From: Hyphobacterium sp. CCMP332
GTDB taxonomy: Bacteria > Bacteroidota > Bacteroidia > Cytophagales > CCMP332
Assembly (NCBI GenBank): GCA_014323545.1
Contig: CP058647.1
Span: 1,962,001-2,026,000, forward strand
DNA: 64,000 nucleotides
Direction: 5' to 3'
In this document: positions 50,456 through 59,580 of the stretch, piece after piece
How the letters are laid out: every line of letters starts with the position of its first letter
How positions within the stretch are numbered: the first letter of the stretch is position 1
Position numbers and translations under genes: made by a program
Notes under the pieces: model-generated
Seen by the model: the letters and a program-made list of their open reading frames with translations, nothing else
Told to the model about the DNA's origin: nothing
Databases searched by the model: none

Positions 50456-51216
50456 TACTTATTAAGAAATGTATTAAATGTATCTCCTCTTAAACCCAAT
50501 CTGATAGTCTCCAATGGAATCACTTCGTTTGGAGCAATATTACCAAGATTCACATTGGTGCCAAGGAGTTTGATAAACCAAACCTGTTGTACTTTTTGAG
50601 GTGCTTCCCAAATAATTTTTTCAAACGGGATTTTAGTTAAAATTTCTTCTACCAAACCGGATCTAACCTCACCAGATGATCGAAACAGGCCCACATTTCC
50701 TCCTTCTCTTGCTTCTCCGATTACTTTCCAGGCACCCGCATCCAATTCATCCTGCATTAATTTTATCCATTTGTAAGGCGGAATAATTTTTTCAGCATCT
50801 TTTGACCCTACCTCTGAAAGTACTGTCACCTGCGAAGATAGTTGTTCAATGTATTTACATTTTTCCTCATGGTCCAGGTCAATTGAGCCATCGGATACTT
50901 CACAATGTTCCAATTTATATTTGTCTAGGACTTTCCTGTAATCATCAAACTGATCTCTGATGATAAATGCTTCAAACAAAGTCCCACCAAAGTATACCGG
51001 AATGCCGGCATCTTTATAAATTTTTATTTTTTCTTCAAGTTTTGGATAAACATAGGAGGTAGCCCATCCCAGCTTAACAACATCTACATGATCCGAACAG
51101 GTTTCTAAAAAATCTTCTACTTCACGGCAACTTAAACCTTTATCCATTGCCATAGTCAATCCGAAATCCCGATCTTTTTTAGTTCTTTCAGGGATGTTTT
51201 TTAAGGTATAATTCAT
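50455..51216 (-). CDS. phosphosulfolactate synthase (ComA) family protein
   Basis: A 253-residue TIM-barrel enzyme of the ComA family, which adds sulfite to phosphoenolpyruvate to give (2R)-phosphosulfolactate in methanogen coenzyme M synthesis. Marks: VDVVKLGWATSYV, GIPVYFGGTLFEAFI, CEVSDGSIDL and GEAREGGNVGLF. No ComB, ComC or ComDE genes are in the window. In Bacteroidota the product may feed a different sulfonate such as a sulfonolipid, which is conjecture. It overlaps the TPR gene stop by 4 bases. Confidence 0.9.
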   Translation of the reverse strand: MNYTLKNIPERTKKDRDFGLTMAMDKGLSCREVEDFLETCSDHVDVVKLGWATSYVYPKLEEKIKIYKDAGIPVYFGGTLFEAFIIRDQFDDYRKVLDKYKLEHCEVSDGSIDLDHEEKCKYIEQLSSQVTVLSEVGSKDAEKIIPPYKWIKLMQDELDAGAWKVIGEAREGGNVGLFRSSGEVRSGLVEEILTKIPFEKIIWEAPQKVQQVWFIKLLGTNVNLGNIAPNEVIPLETIRLGLRGDTFNTFLNK

Positions 51217-52622
51217 TCGTTCTCGCCTTCTCTGAATTGATTTATAATATTATACAACATTTTATTGGCTTCCAGGTCGGGAAAATAGTTGTATAGATCC
51301 GCATGACCTTCAAAGTCCAAAAGTAGGGCATTTTCCAAATATTGAAATGCTTTTTGATAATTACCGGTTTTCAGGAAGCACACGACAAGACGGTAATACA
51401 AAATAGCCGATTCCGGAAGTTCTTCAACGCCAGATTTCAATAAGCTAATGGCCTGATCAAAATTGTTTTCTTCCAGGTACATCTCCGACCAGGAAACATA
51501 AAGGTCGGTATCCATAGGATTCAAAATTTCCGCTTGTTGAAATGCTTCTTCAGCAGAATTTACATTTCCTGTTTTATATTCATTTTGAGCCAATTTCAAT
51601 GCACTGTTATAATCACCTGAGTTTAATTCAAATGATTTTTTAAAGAAATGAGCGGCCTGCATCCATTTTTCTTCAAATTCCATAATCAATCCCATAAAAT
51701 ACCATGATTCATATAATTCAGGATCGCTGTCTATGGCTTTTTGAAAATTCTTTACAGCTTTGTCAAATTCTCCAAGGGAAATATAAACCTGTCCAATTTT
51801 AAGAAACAGTTCCGCATCACCGCCTTCTTCTTTCAGTACCTTATTGTACATGTCAAGCGCTTTGTCCAAATCGCCCAATTCGTAATACACCTGCCCCAGC
51901 TGAAATATTGCTGGTGTATTGGTCTCATTAATAGAGCTGCTGTATTCGAATGCCTGCTGTGCTTTTTTTAGATTTCCTGTTTTCTCATACAAGACTCCAA
52001 GGTTGTACCATGCACCATCGTAATAGGGGTTTTTTTCAACAAAAGCTTCAAAAAAATCGATTTCTTGATCGAATGCCTCAGTTATTTCAAGACAATAGAC
52101 CAATTCGTCGAGTGCATCATCATTTTCCGGATTTTCTGTAAGTGCTTGTTTATAATAATCAATGGCCTCGTCTATGTGATTGCTGATTTGATATGCAAAG
52201 CCGATATTGAACAGTTCTTCATCCTTATCTTCAGAAGCATCCAATACCTTGGAAAAATATTCATGGGCTTCTCTTTTGCGGTTGTTTTGAAGATAAAGCG
52301 AGCCTTTGACAAAAAGCAAATCGTAATCATTTGGAAAATAGCTTTCGGCCTGTTCCAAAACTTCAAATGCCTTTTGATGCTCTCCGGTACTATTGTACAG
52401 CTGAGAGAGTGTTAAAAATAAATCCAGTGAATAGGGGTGTTGCTCGAGAGCTATAGTACAGGCTTTTATTGCTTTTTTAATTTTCCCTGTGCCCTGATAA
52501 TAGGTAACTACAGATTCAAACACACCGACATCCATAAAATGGATACTTCCGGATGAAAGCATTTCTTCAAACTTCTTAACGTTTTCCTGTTGTTCTCGAA
52601 GATTTTCGGGTTCTTCAAACAT
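51213..52622 (-). CDS. tetratricopeptide repeat protein
   Basis: A 469-residue soluble protein built almost wholly of tetratricopeptide repeats, about 12 units from residue ~45 to 450 (for example AFEYSSSINETNTPAIFQLGQ and NFQKAIDSDPELYESWYFMG). It serves protein-protein interaction, partner unknown. There is no signal peptide or membrane segment. It leads a chain of overlapping genes down to the ABC transporter. Confidence 0.92.
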   Translation of the reverse strand: MFEEPENLREQQENVKKFEEMLSSGSIHFMDVGVFESVVTYYQGTGKIKKAIKACTIALEQHPYSLDLFLTLSQLYNSTGEHQKAFEVLEQAESYFPNDYDLLFVKGSLYLQNNRKREAHEYFSKVLDASEDKDEELFNIGFAYQISNHIDEAIDYYKQALTENPENDDALDELVYCLEITEAFDQEIDFFEAFVEKNPYYDGAWYNLGVLYEKTGNLKKAQQAFEYSSSINETNTPAIFQLGQVYYELGDLDKALDMYNKVLKEEGGDAELFLKIGQVYISLGEFDKAVKNFQKAIDSDPELYESWYFMGLIMEFEEKWMQAAHFFKKSFELNSGDYNSALKLAQNEYKTGNVNSAEEAFQQAEILNPMDTDLYVSWSEMYLEENNFDQAISLLKSGVEELPESAILYYRLVVCFLKTGNYQKAFQYLENALLLDFEGHADLYNYFPDLEANKMLYNIINQFREGENE

Positions 52623-52668
52623 AGAATTCGCAAAACTAAATTTAGATGAACAATATAAAAATTAAATG

Positions 52669-53661
52669 TTATAAATCGCTCAATTTCGGAGCGAGTTTTG
52701 GACATATCCATTGAAGGGTATCGTCCAGACTTCTGTATTTAATTCCCAGATCATTTTTACTTTTGTCAGATTTGAGAACATATTGGCTGTTCGCAGAGTT
52801 CGCAGAATCTTTTGTTATTATTGGCTTGCCTCCAAACACAAATGTTCTTATAGCCTCCAACCTCCAGATCACATTCGAAAGCGATTTGCTAATCTTGATT
52901 CCGGGTGCTTTGACACGCCAGTTTATAGCGATTTTTTGAAATAGATCTTTAAAACGAATTGTTCCACCACATATAATATAGCGTTCGCCGGAAATTCGTT
53001 TTTTCAATACGTTTATTACTGCATCAGAAACATCGCGTACATCTACATAATTCAAATTTCCTACCGTATAAAATTTGCTTTTTTTCCAAACATAATTAAA
53101 GAGTTGTGTGCTGCTTTTTTTGGGGTCTCCAGGTCCGAGGATGAATCCGGGATTTAATATTACGCCCATCAACCCTTCTTCAATTGCCCTCCAAACCTCT
53201 AATTCAGAATAAAATTTTGATTTGGCATAAACGGAGTTGTTAGGACTTTCTTCCCATTTTGTAGCCTCATCAAGTTCAAATTGTGTTTTAGGTCTACCAA
53301 TGGCAGCAATAGAGGAAATTTGAATAAAATGATCGACCTTTTTCTCGTTGGATAGGTCCACCAGATTTCTGGTGCCATTTACATTAATGGAAATCATGTT
53401 TTCCTTATCCTTTTTATCATAGGAAACCACCGCTGCTGAATGAATTACAATATTACAATCGGAAATGGCCTTTTTCATGGCAAGATAATCGCACATGTCT
53501 CCTTCAAACCATTCTATCTGTTCTTTGACATCTTCAACCAGGTTAAAATCGGAATTTGATCTGCAAAGGGCTTTTACAGCGTAATTATATTTTAAAAGAT
53601 CCCGAAGTATAAATGAACCCAATAATCCGGTAGCACCAGTTATAAATACTTTGTCTTGCAT
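52669..53661 (-). CDS. NAD-dependent epimerase/dehydratase family protein
   Basis: A 330-residue extended short-chain dehydrogenase. It has GATGLLGSFILRDLL (nucleotide motif) and the catalytic YxxxK pair in SVYAKSK. NPGFILGPGD follows. The substrate could be a nucleotide sugar or a steroid/flavonoid-like molecule; the family is broad. It begins on the stop of the PHP phosphatase gene (TAATG), so it ends the exopolysaccharide operon. The link to polysaccharide synthesis is by position only. Confidence 0.88.
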   Translation of the reverse strand: MQDKVFITGATGLLGSFILRDLLKYNYAVKALCRSNSDFNLVEDVKEQIEWFEGDMCDYLAMKKAISDCNIVIHSAAVVSYDKKDKENMISINVNGTRNLVDLSNEKKVDHFIQISSIAAIGRPKTQFELDEATKWEESPNNSVYAKSKFYSELEVWRAIEEGLMGVILNPGFILGPGDPKKSSTQLFNYVWKKSKFYTVGNLNYVDVRDVSDAVINVLKKRISGERYIICGGTIRFKDLFQKIAINWRVKAPGIKISKSLSNVIWRLEAIRTFVFGGKPIITKDSANSANSQYVLKSDKSKNDLGIKYRSLDDTLQWICPKLAPKLSDL

Positions 53662-54395
53662 TACAATAGGCTATTATTTTTCAGATATGGTGAATTTAAT
53701 TTTCTGATGAGTTTGGTTTCCAAACTTTTTTCAAGAAGTTCAGCATGTCTCAGATTATGAACGTCAGAACCAACAAAATCCACAATATTTTTTCTAATCA
53801 TATTTTTTGCCATTTTCTCAACGGGTCTGGAGTAATACCCGATTATGGAGTTAAGATTTAATTGCATATAAATACCTTTTTCTCTTAATGCGACAAGTTT
53901 GTCCAATTTACCTTGATAATATTGATAACGTTCCGGATGGGCCAAAACCGGTTTATATCCCTGGCTTTGCATTATAAAAATCGCTTCATCCATATGTATG
54001 GGTTGATTGATATAAGGAAGTTCAAAAAGTAAATAGTTGCCGGGAAGTGTCAGAATTTCTTCATCGCTTTTTAAAATTTTAATAAAATATTCATCCAAAT
54101 AATACTCTGCCGCTGCCGAAATTTCAATATTTATATTTTCCTTATCGACGGCTTCCTGCACTTCAATAAGACCGGATCGTATAATTTCGGGAGTGTTTTT
54201 ATAAAAATCTCCCATAACGTGGGGTGTAGTAATGACTTTTTTAAAACCCAAATTTTCAAATTTTCTGAGTATGCTTATACTTTCTTCAATCGTTCTAACT
54301 CCATCATCAATACCGGGAATTAAATGGGAATGAAGATCAACTTTTATTGTTGTTTTAAAAGACTTTTTATTTGACCCGAAAAAATTTGAAAACAT
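53661..54395 (-). CDS. tyrosine-protein phosphatase, PHP family (CpsB/YwqE-like)
   Basis: A 244-residue metal-dependent phosphatase. It has the PHP motifs DLHSHLIPGIDDG, TTPHVM, HPERYQYY and GSDVHNLRH. In capsule and exopolysaccharide clusters these enzymes dephosphorylate the partner tyrosine kinase, which is encoded immediately upstream. The pair thus forms the usual kinase/phosphatase regulator of chain length and export. No lead sequence for secretion is seen. Confidence 0.93.
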   Translation of the reverse strand: MFSNFFGSNKKSFKTTIKVDLHSHLIPGIDDGVRTIEESISILRKFENLGFKKVITTPHVMGDFYKNTPEIIRSGLIEVQEAVDKENINIEISAAAEYYLDEYFIKILKSDEEILTLPGNYLLFELPYINQPIHMDEAIFIMQSQGYKPVLAHPERYQYYQGKLDKLVALREKGIYMQLNLNSIIGYYSRPVEKMAKNMIRKNIVDFVGSDVHNLRHAELLEKSLETKLIRKLNSPYLKNNSLL

Positions 54396-54407
54396 AAATG
54401 AATGTAC

Positions 54408-56810
54408 TTAGAATATTCCTAAGAACTTCTTTTTTGTGTTGGACTCTCCGTAATAACCCGAACCATATCCGTAGCCATATCCATAATTATATCCATATCC
54501 CCCAAGTCCTCTTCTTCTTTTTAAGCCATTGAAAATAATGCTTAAATGATCAATCCCTTTTTGTTTTTGAAGCTTTTGTATGCTTTTCAAAAATCCTTTT
54601 TTAGAATATTCAGATCTTAAAATATACACAGGAATATCTACTTTTTTCATCAAAATGATTCCATCGGTTACAAGGCCAATTGGAGGAGAGTCCATTATAA
54701 TTATATCGTACTTTTCTTTGAGCTTAGATATGATATCGTCAAGCTGTGGTAGTAAAATTAATTCTGAAGGATTTGGTGGTGGTGGGCCTGAAGAAATATA
54801 ATCTAGGTTTTCCTGTGAAGTATGTCTTATGACTTCATCGAGTTCCATTTTACCAATAAGCAAATTGCTCATCCCAAAATGATTTTCTTCGTTTAAAGCA
54901 ATATGCAATTTTGGCTTCCTCATGTCAAGGTCGAGCAAAATAACTTTTTGATTGGACATGGCAATGACTGCACCGAGATTCACTGATACAAATGTTTTTC
55001 CTTCACTACTGACTGTTGATGTTACACTTATTGTTTTTTTACCATTATTTCCAGGAGTAATAAAATCGAGATTTGTTCTTATTGATCTGATTGCTTCGGC
55101 TATTTCTGATTTAGGATTATCCGTCACTACCAATCGTGAATACCTGCTTTTAATTTTTTGCAAAGGCACTACCCCAAGCATAGGAATGTTTAAATATTTT
55201 TCAATTTCTTCAACAGAATCAATTGTGTTGTGGCTTATATACCTCACTCCGAGTAAAAGCAAAATCAACAATAAGGCAGCGCCAAAACTAATTAGGTATA
55301 CATCCGATTCTTTTGGGAAAACCGGCACTTTTGGAAGATTTGCCGGAGAAAGCACTTGAAAATCAGGAATTGTTCCCGCCTCGCTTATTCCGAATTCTGC
55401 TTTTTTATCCATTAAAAGCAGATAAAATTTTTCATTTAAATCGTATATCCTTTTTAATCTTTTGTATTCGGTTTCCTTTTCAGGCAAAGCTTTTATTTCC
55501 GCTTCTAGTTCTTCTATGGCGTTTCTTAATTCAGCCACTTCCTTGGATGTAATTTGTCTGTCATTCTCCAATGCATTTTCAAGTGCTTTTTCCTGAATTT
55601 TTATATCCTTTTGGGCATATTGAAAAGCCAGCGTATTTGGATTCGTGGAATATTTCAGTACTTCAAGTTGATTTTTATTTTTCATCAACTGATTCATTTT
55701 GTCATCATAAGCCTGAAACCCGGGATAAGCGCTTGTTAATTGTTGATAATATAAAGTATCACCAGCTTCAAAGGCTTTTTCTAAATTTTTAAGTATTATT
55801 AATTTTTCATTTTCCGCTCTTAGCTCTTCCCTGTACTTTTCTATTTTTTCTATTCGTTTGGTAAAAATATTATCGATATCCGTAGTTTTATTTTCTTCCA
55901 CGAAGGCTTCCAGTTCTTTTTCAGATTGCGTAAGCTTTTCTTCGGTTTTATTCAATTGATCATTTAGAAAATCAATGGTTTGTTTTGAAGCTTGATTTTT
56001 TAGCTCCAAAGTATTTTCCAAATAGACTTTATTGATATAATCAACTATGGTTTTGGCTTTTAGAGGATTGGGATCTCTATAGATAATTTTAAGAGTATTC
56101 GCAGAGGGATTTAGGATTTGAACGAATAGGTTTGACTTTATCATATCCACCAGGCTTCTATGGCTGTTGACAATAAAATAAAACTGGTTTTGATTGATAT
56201 CAGACACGTCGTCAGACGTTTTGGTTATTAAAATTTCCAGATGAGCATTTTTAAAAGCTTTGTTAAAGATCAATTGCTCTGAATAATTGTCACCAAATAA
56301 TTTGTAATAAATTCTGAGATTTTTTTCATCAATAATTTTTACTTCTATTTTTTGATCGAGAAGGTCAGGGTGCAAATAATTGTATTGAACTTCAAAAAAT
56401 GAGTTCATGAATCGTTCGTCATCTTTGATCGTACCTTCTGTCATATAACTGACTTTAAGCGCATCAAGTTTATCTATAACCTGATCATGTATGAGTTCTG
56501 ATTTTATCAGTTCAACCTCTCCGGATAGATTGTTGGAAACTGTAGGATTCTGAAGTTTTGAAATACCAAGCGCATCAACGTCGCTTTTGATTTCCAACTT
56601 TAGTACAGAAGATGATTCGTATATAGGAATGGTATATCTTAGGTAAATATAACTCCCCGCAAAAGCGATAAGCAATAATAAAATAATCCAAATCAGGCTT
56701 TTGGTGAGAATAAGTAGAAACCTTCTGAAATCAATGTCGCCCAACAATTCCATATTGTTGATTTGAGTCTCAGTAGTGCTTACTATTTGTTTATTATCTC
56801 CTTCTGACAT
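54408..56810 (-). CDS. polysaccharide co-polymerase/tyrosine autokinase (Wzc-like)
   Basis: An 800-residue inner-membrane protein. Membrane segments at about 30-52 and 500-525 enclose a periplasmic Wzz-type domain with long coiled coils (about residues 265-440). A cytoplasmic BY-kinase domain follows with Walker A SSEGKT and A' LLDLDMRKP. The C-terminus ends in a Tyr/Gly tail with alternating GYGYNYGYG residues as the autophosphorylation cluster. The ATG overlaps the Wza stop. Confidence 0.95.
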   Translation of the reverse strand: MSEGDNKQIVSTTETQINNMELLGDIDFRRFLLILTKSLIWIILLLLIAFAGSYIYLRYTIPIYESSSVLKLEIKSDVDALGISKLQNPTVSNNLSGEVELIKSELIHDQVIDKLDALKVSYMTEGTIKDDERFMNSFFEVQYNYLHPDLLDQKIEVKIIDEKNLRIYYKLFGDNYSEQLIFNKAFKNAHLEILITKTSDDVSDINQNQFYFIVNSHRSLVDMIKSNLFVQILNPSANTLKIIYRDPNPLKAKTIVDYINKVYLENTLELKNQASKQTIDFLNDQLNKTEEKLTQSEKELEAFVEENKTTDIDNIFTKRIEKIEKYREELRAENEKLIILKNLEKAFEAGDTLYYQQLTSAYPGFQAYDDKMNQLMKNKNQLEVLKYSTNPNTLAFQYAQKDIKIQEKALENALENDRQITSKEVAELRNAIEELEAEIKALPEKETEYKRLKRIYDLNEKFYLLLMDKKAEFGISEAGTIPDFQVLSPANLPKVPVFPKESDVYLISFGAALLLILLLLGVRYISHNTIDSVEEIEKYLNIPMLGVVPLQKIKSRYSRLVVTDNPKSEIAEAIRSIRTNLDFITPGNNGKKTISVTSTVSSEGKTFVSVNLGAVIAMSNQKVILLDLDMRKPKLHIALNEENHFGMSNLLIGKMELDEVIRHTSQENLDYISSGPPPPNPSELILLPQLDDIISKLKEKYDIIIMDSPPIGLVTDGIILMKKVDIPVYILRSEYSKKGFLKSIQKLQKQKGIDHLSIIFNGLKRRRGLGGYGYNYGYGYGYGSGYYGESNTKKKFLGIF

Positions 56811-57583
56811 TATCGTGTTAGTAAAACAATAATGGTTACAAAACTTGTTAGCAAATTAATTATAGGTGCAATTTCTCTTGTTGCTTCAGAAACCACCCGC
56901 CGAACAGGTTCAATATATACAATGTCCTGATTTTGCAATTCAAGATTGGCAATTTGCATGCCTTCAATTGTACTTAAGTCAATAACTTCTACATAAGGAT
57001 TTTTAAAATTACCTCTGATCAATCTTATATTATGGGATTTTGAATAATTCCCAATCCCTCCACTTATTGCAAGAGCTTCAATTAAAGTTGTGTTTTCATT
57101 AGCCAAAGGAACAACCATACCCTTTTCACCATTGAAAATGTATACCCGTCTGTTTTTTATTTGTGTTACTACAAATGGGTCCTTATAAAACTTTAGGTAT
57201 TCAGCTCTGAGAATACTATCGGCCTGATATAGGGTAGATCCTGCAAGATATACATTGCCAACCATGGGAAGTTTTGCAGTTCCATCCGGCCTAATCAGAT
57301 AATCCGGCCCTGATTTGTTTTCAAGGCTGTTTAAGTTATTCACACCAAATTCTGATCTCAATTGAAAATTAGGGTCAATTAAAGCTTCGCCCTTATTCGT
57401 TTCTACATTGAGCTCTATTATATCGTCAGGTTTTAAAACATATTCTGATTCAATTTTCTTTAATGATTCCGCAATTTCCTTGTCCATTTCAAATTCATCT
57501 GTTTGAAACATTATATTTTGCCGATAACATGAAGTGTTTATAAGCAATATCAGTAAAGCGGAAATTGGAATAAAGATTTTCAT
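56810..57583 (-). CDS. polysaccharide biosynthesis/export protein (Wza-like lipoprotein)
   Basis: A 257-residue outer-membrane lipoprotein (signal ending LLINTSC). It has a polysaccharide export domain (YVLKPDDIIELNVE, GPDYLIRPDGTAKLPMVGNVYLAG) and an SLBB-like part (VVPLANENTTLIEALAISGG). A C-terminal hydrophobic stretch (PIINLLTSFVTIIVLL) may insert in the membrane. It forms the export channel with the downstream Wzc homologue. Confidence 0.94.
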   Translation of the reverse strand: MKIFIPISALLILLINTSCYRQNIMFQTDEFEMDKEIAESLKKIESEYVLKPDDIIELNVETNKGEALIDPNFQLRSEFGVNNLNSLENKSGPDYLIRPDGTAKLPMVGNVYLAGSTLYQADSILRAEYLKFYKDPFVVTQIKNRRVYIFNGEKGMVVPLANENTTLIEALAISGGIGNYSKSHNIRLIRGNFKNPYVEVIDLSTIEGMQIANLELQNQDIVYIEPVRRVVSEATREIAPIINLLTSFVTIIVLLTR

Positions 57584-57584
57584 T

Positions 57585-58121
57585 TTACGAATCTCTTAAA
57601 GTTTCAAAGCGGGGAAGTAATTTGTCTTTTGCCGAAATTATTGGATCATCGATTCCCCATTCTATATTTAAATCCGGATCATTCCAAATAATTCCTGATT
57701 CTGCTGCGCGGTTATAGTTTGATGTACATTTATAAGTTAAAATTGTATTCTCAAGAGCCAAAAATCCATGTGCAAAACCTTCCGGCACATACAATATCTT
57801 TCGCTGGATATCATCAATTATGAAGCTTTTATATTTGCCAAACGTCTTTGAATCTTTTCGAACATCAACAACCACGTCCAGAATTTTTCCTTTGATCACG
57901 CTTACAAGCTTTCCCTGCTGGTTTGGGTCATTTTGAAAATGCAGTCCTCTTAAAACACCCCTTCTTGATACAGAAAGATTATCCTGAACAAAATTGATAT
58001 CCAATCCAATTTCTTTGAAGATCTTTTTATTATAAGATTCTAAAAACTCACCTCTTTCATCAGGAATAATCGTTGGTAAAATCTCAACTAATCCATCAAA
58101 TTCTGTTGTTTTCAACTCCAT
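57585..58121 (-). CDS. rfbC: dTDP-4-dehydrorhamnose 3,5-epimerase
   Basis: Third enzyme in dTDP-L-rhamnose synthesis. It has 178 residues. The cupin-type active site is complete: RGLHFQ (His), GKILDVVVDVRKDS (Asp) and YVPEGFAHGFLAL (His). rfbA, B and D are not in the window and probably lie elsewhere, so it is an isolated pathway gene in an EPS operon. It lies 1 base upstream of the Wza gene on the same strand. Confidence 0.95.
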   Translation of the reverse strand: MELKTTEFDGLVEILPTIIPDERGEFLESYNKKIFKEIGLDINFVQDNLSVSRRGVLRGLHFQNDPNQQGKLVSVIKGKILDVVVDVRKDSKTFGKYKSFIIDDIQRKILYVPEGFAHGFLALENTILTYKCTSNYNRAAESGIIWNDPDLNIEWGIDDPIISAKDKLLPRFETLRDS

Positions 58122-58130
58122 ATTGCAAGT

Positions 58131-59255
58131 TTAACTTAATTTATCTGCAATTGCATTGTTATAAGCCTTGAAAATGAGCTCTTCAGCAAAGCTTTTTTTC
58201 ACAAATAATCTGCCATTTTTACCCATTTGTTTTACCTTTTCTATTGGCATTTCAATGAGTTCAATCATTTTTTGAGCCAGGTCATCTGCATCTTTTGCTT
58301 TACAAAGCAAACCATTTTGATTTTTGTTGACCAATTCTCTACAACCTGGAACATTCGTAGTCAGGATTGCTTTTTCCATGCTAAGAGCTTCCAATAATGC
58401 TCTTGACATTCCCTCTCTATAGCTTGGAAGAACTATAACATCAGCCTGAGCCATATAGGGTCTTACATCTTCTTTTGCAGGATGCCATTCAATGTTATTT
58501 TCGTCTGAAATCTGAATAATTTCTGATTTTGTATAACCTAAATTTCCTTTTTCTTCTGTCTGACCCAATATATCAAATTTGACATTGGGAAATTTATTCC
58601 TGACAATTCGGGCAGCTTTAATATACTCCCGAATTCCCTTGTCAAATATTAAGCGGGAGACCATTAAAAAAGTAAAGTTCTCTCTATATACATATACATC
58701 AGTAGGTTTAAAGTAATCAATATCAATACCTGATCCCGGTAAAACCTCTGTTCGATCGTGTTTAATAATTCCGGTTTCTATAAATAGATTTAAATCATCC
58801 TGATTTTGAAAAAAAACATTTGATGATTTTTTAAGCGCTCTTTTGTACAATATTTTGGCTATATGGGAGGAAGGCCTATTTCTTAAAAATACAGTACCCA
58901 ATCCGGAAATATTATTGATAAAAGGAACGTTTTCGGATTCTGAAGCCAGTGAACCGTAAATATTTGGCTTAATGGTATAAAACAAGCAAATATCCGGGCG
59001 GATATCCTTAATTATTCTTTTATAGGAGAGCAAAAGATTAAAGTCATCTAAAGCATTGGTTCCTTTTTGACTTATTTTTATATCATTAAATTCAATACCA
59101 AGTGAAATTAATTTATGACTGAATTCATCTTTTGGAGCACAAGCATAAACTTTCATGCCATGGTCTAAAAAATTCATGATAAGATTTCTTCTGAAATTGT
59201 AAATATTCCAGGAGGTATTGATTGAAATTAGGATTTTTTTGCCTTTTCCCGCCAA
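58131..59255 (-). CDS. glycosyltransferase family 4 protein
   Basis: A GT-B type glycosyltransferase of about 374 residues, similar in layout to capsular and bacillosamine-adding enzymes. The acceptor half has NTSWNIYNFRRNLI, FYTIKPNIYGSLAS and NNISGLGTVF. The donor half has MVSRLIFDKGIREYIKAA and the E-x7-E motif in EGMSRALLEALSME. The start is a TTG at 59255, because an in-frame stop lies just upstream and no ATG occurs before the conserved region. It is probably the first gene of the EPS operon. Confidence 0.9.
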   Translation of the reverse strand: MAGKGKKILISINTSWNIYNFRRNLIMNFLDHGMKVYACAPKDEFSHKLISLGIEFNDIKISQKGTNALDDFNLLLSYKRIIKDIRPDICLFYTIKPNIYGSLASESENVPFINNISGLGTVFLRNRPSSHIAKILYKRALKKSSNVFFQNQDDLNLFIETGIIKHDRTEVLPGSGIDIDYFKPTDVYVYRENFTFLMVSRLIFDKGIREYIKAARIVRNKFPNVKFDILGQTEEKGNLGYTKSEIIQISDENNIEWHPAKEDVRPYMAQADVIVLPSYREGMSRALLEALSMEKAILTTNVPGCRELVNKNQNGLLCKAKDADDLAQKMIELIEMPIEKVKQMGKNGRLFVKKSFAEELIFKAYNNAIADKLS

Positions 59256-59580
59256 AGTTTCTTCCGCTCAATTAATTAATATGTGTATCGGACTATCAAG
59301 AAACAAAAAAGCGAGAAAAATTTTAATTAATGGAGGATCTATTTTTTGCCACAATTCAGGGCTACCATAGATTTATCCATGAATTGAGCCTATTGAAAAA
59401 TTTTGAAAATTTTATAGGAGCGATAAGAAAAATCATATAAACAATAACAATCAAGAGAAATATGATAACGAAGAAATCAGTCATTACACGAAATTAATGG
59501 TGTAAAATTACAACTGATTTATCGATAAAATATTAAGTGAAGATGAATTAATAATGAAGTTTAATTCACATTTTTAGAAC
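59256..59580. other. 325-base non-coding gap ahead of the EPS operon
   Basis: No supported gene. It holds two inverted repeats: CAATTCA/TGAATTG at 59352-59358 and 59380-59386 (21-base spacer), and CCTAT/ATAGG at 59389-59393 and 59414-59418 around AT-rich sequence. Neither is followed by a U-tract. They lie in what would be the long leader of the exopolysaccharide transcript or the 3' end of the two-component unit. No consensus promoter was found here. Confidence 0.45.
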
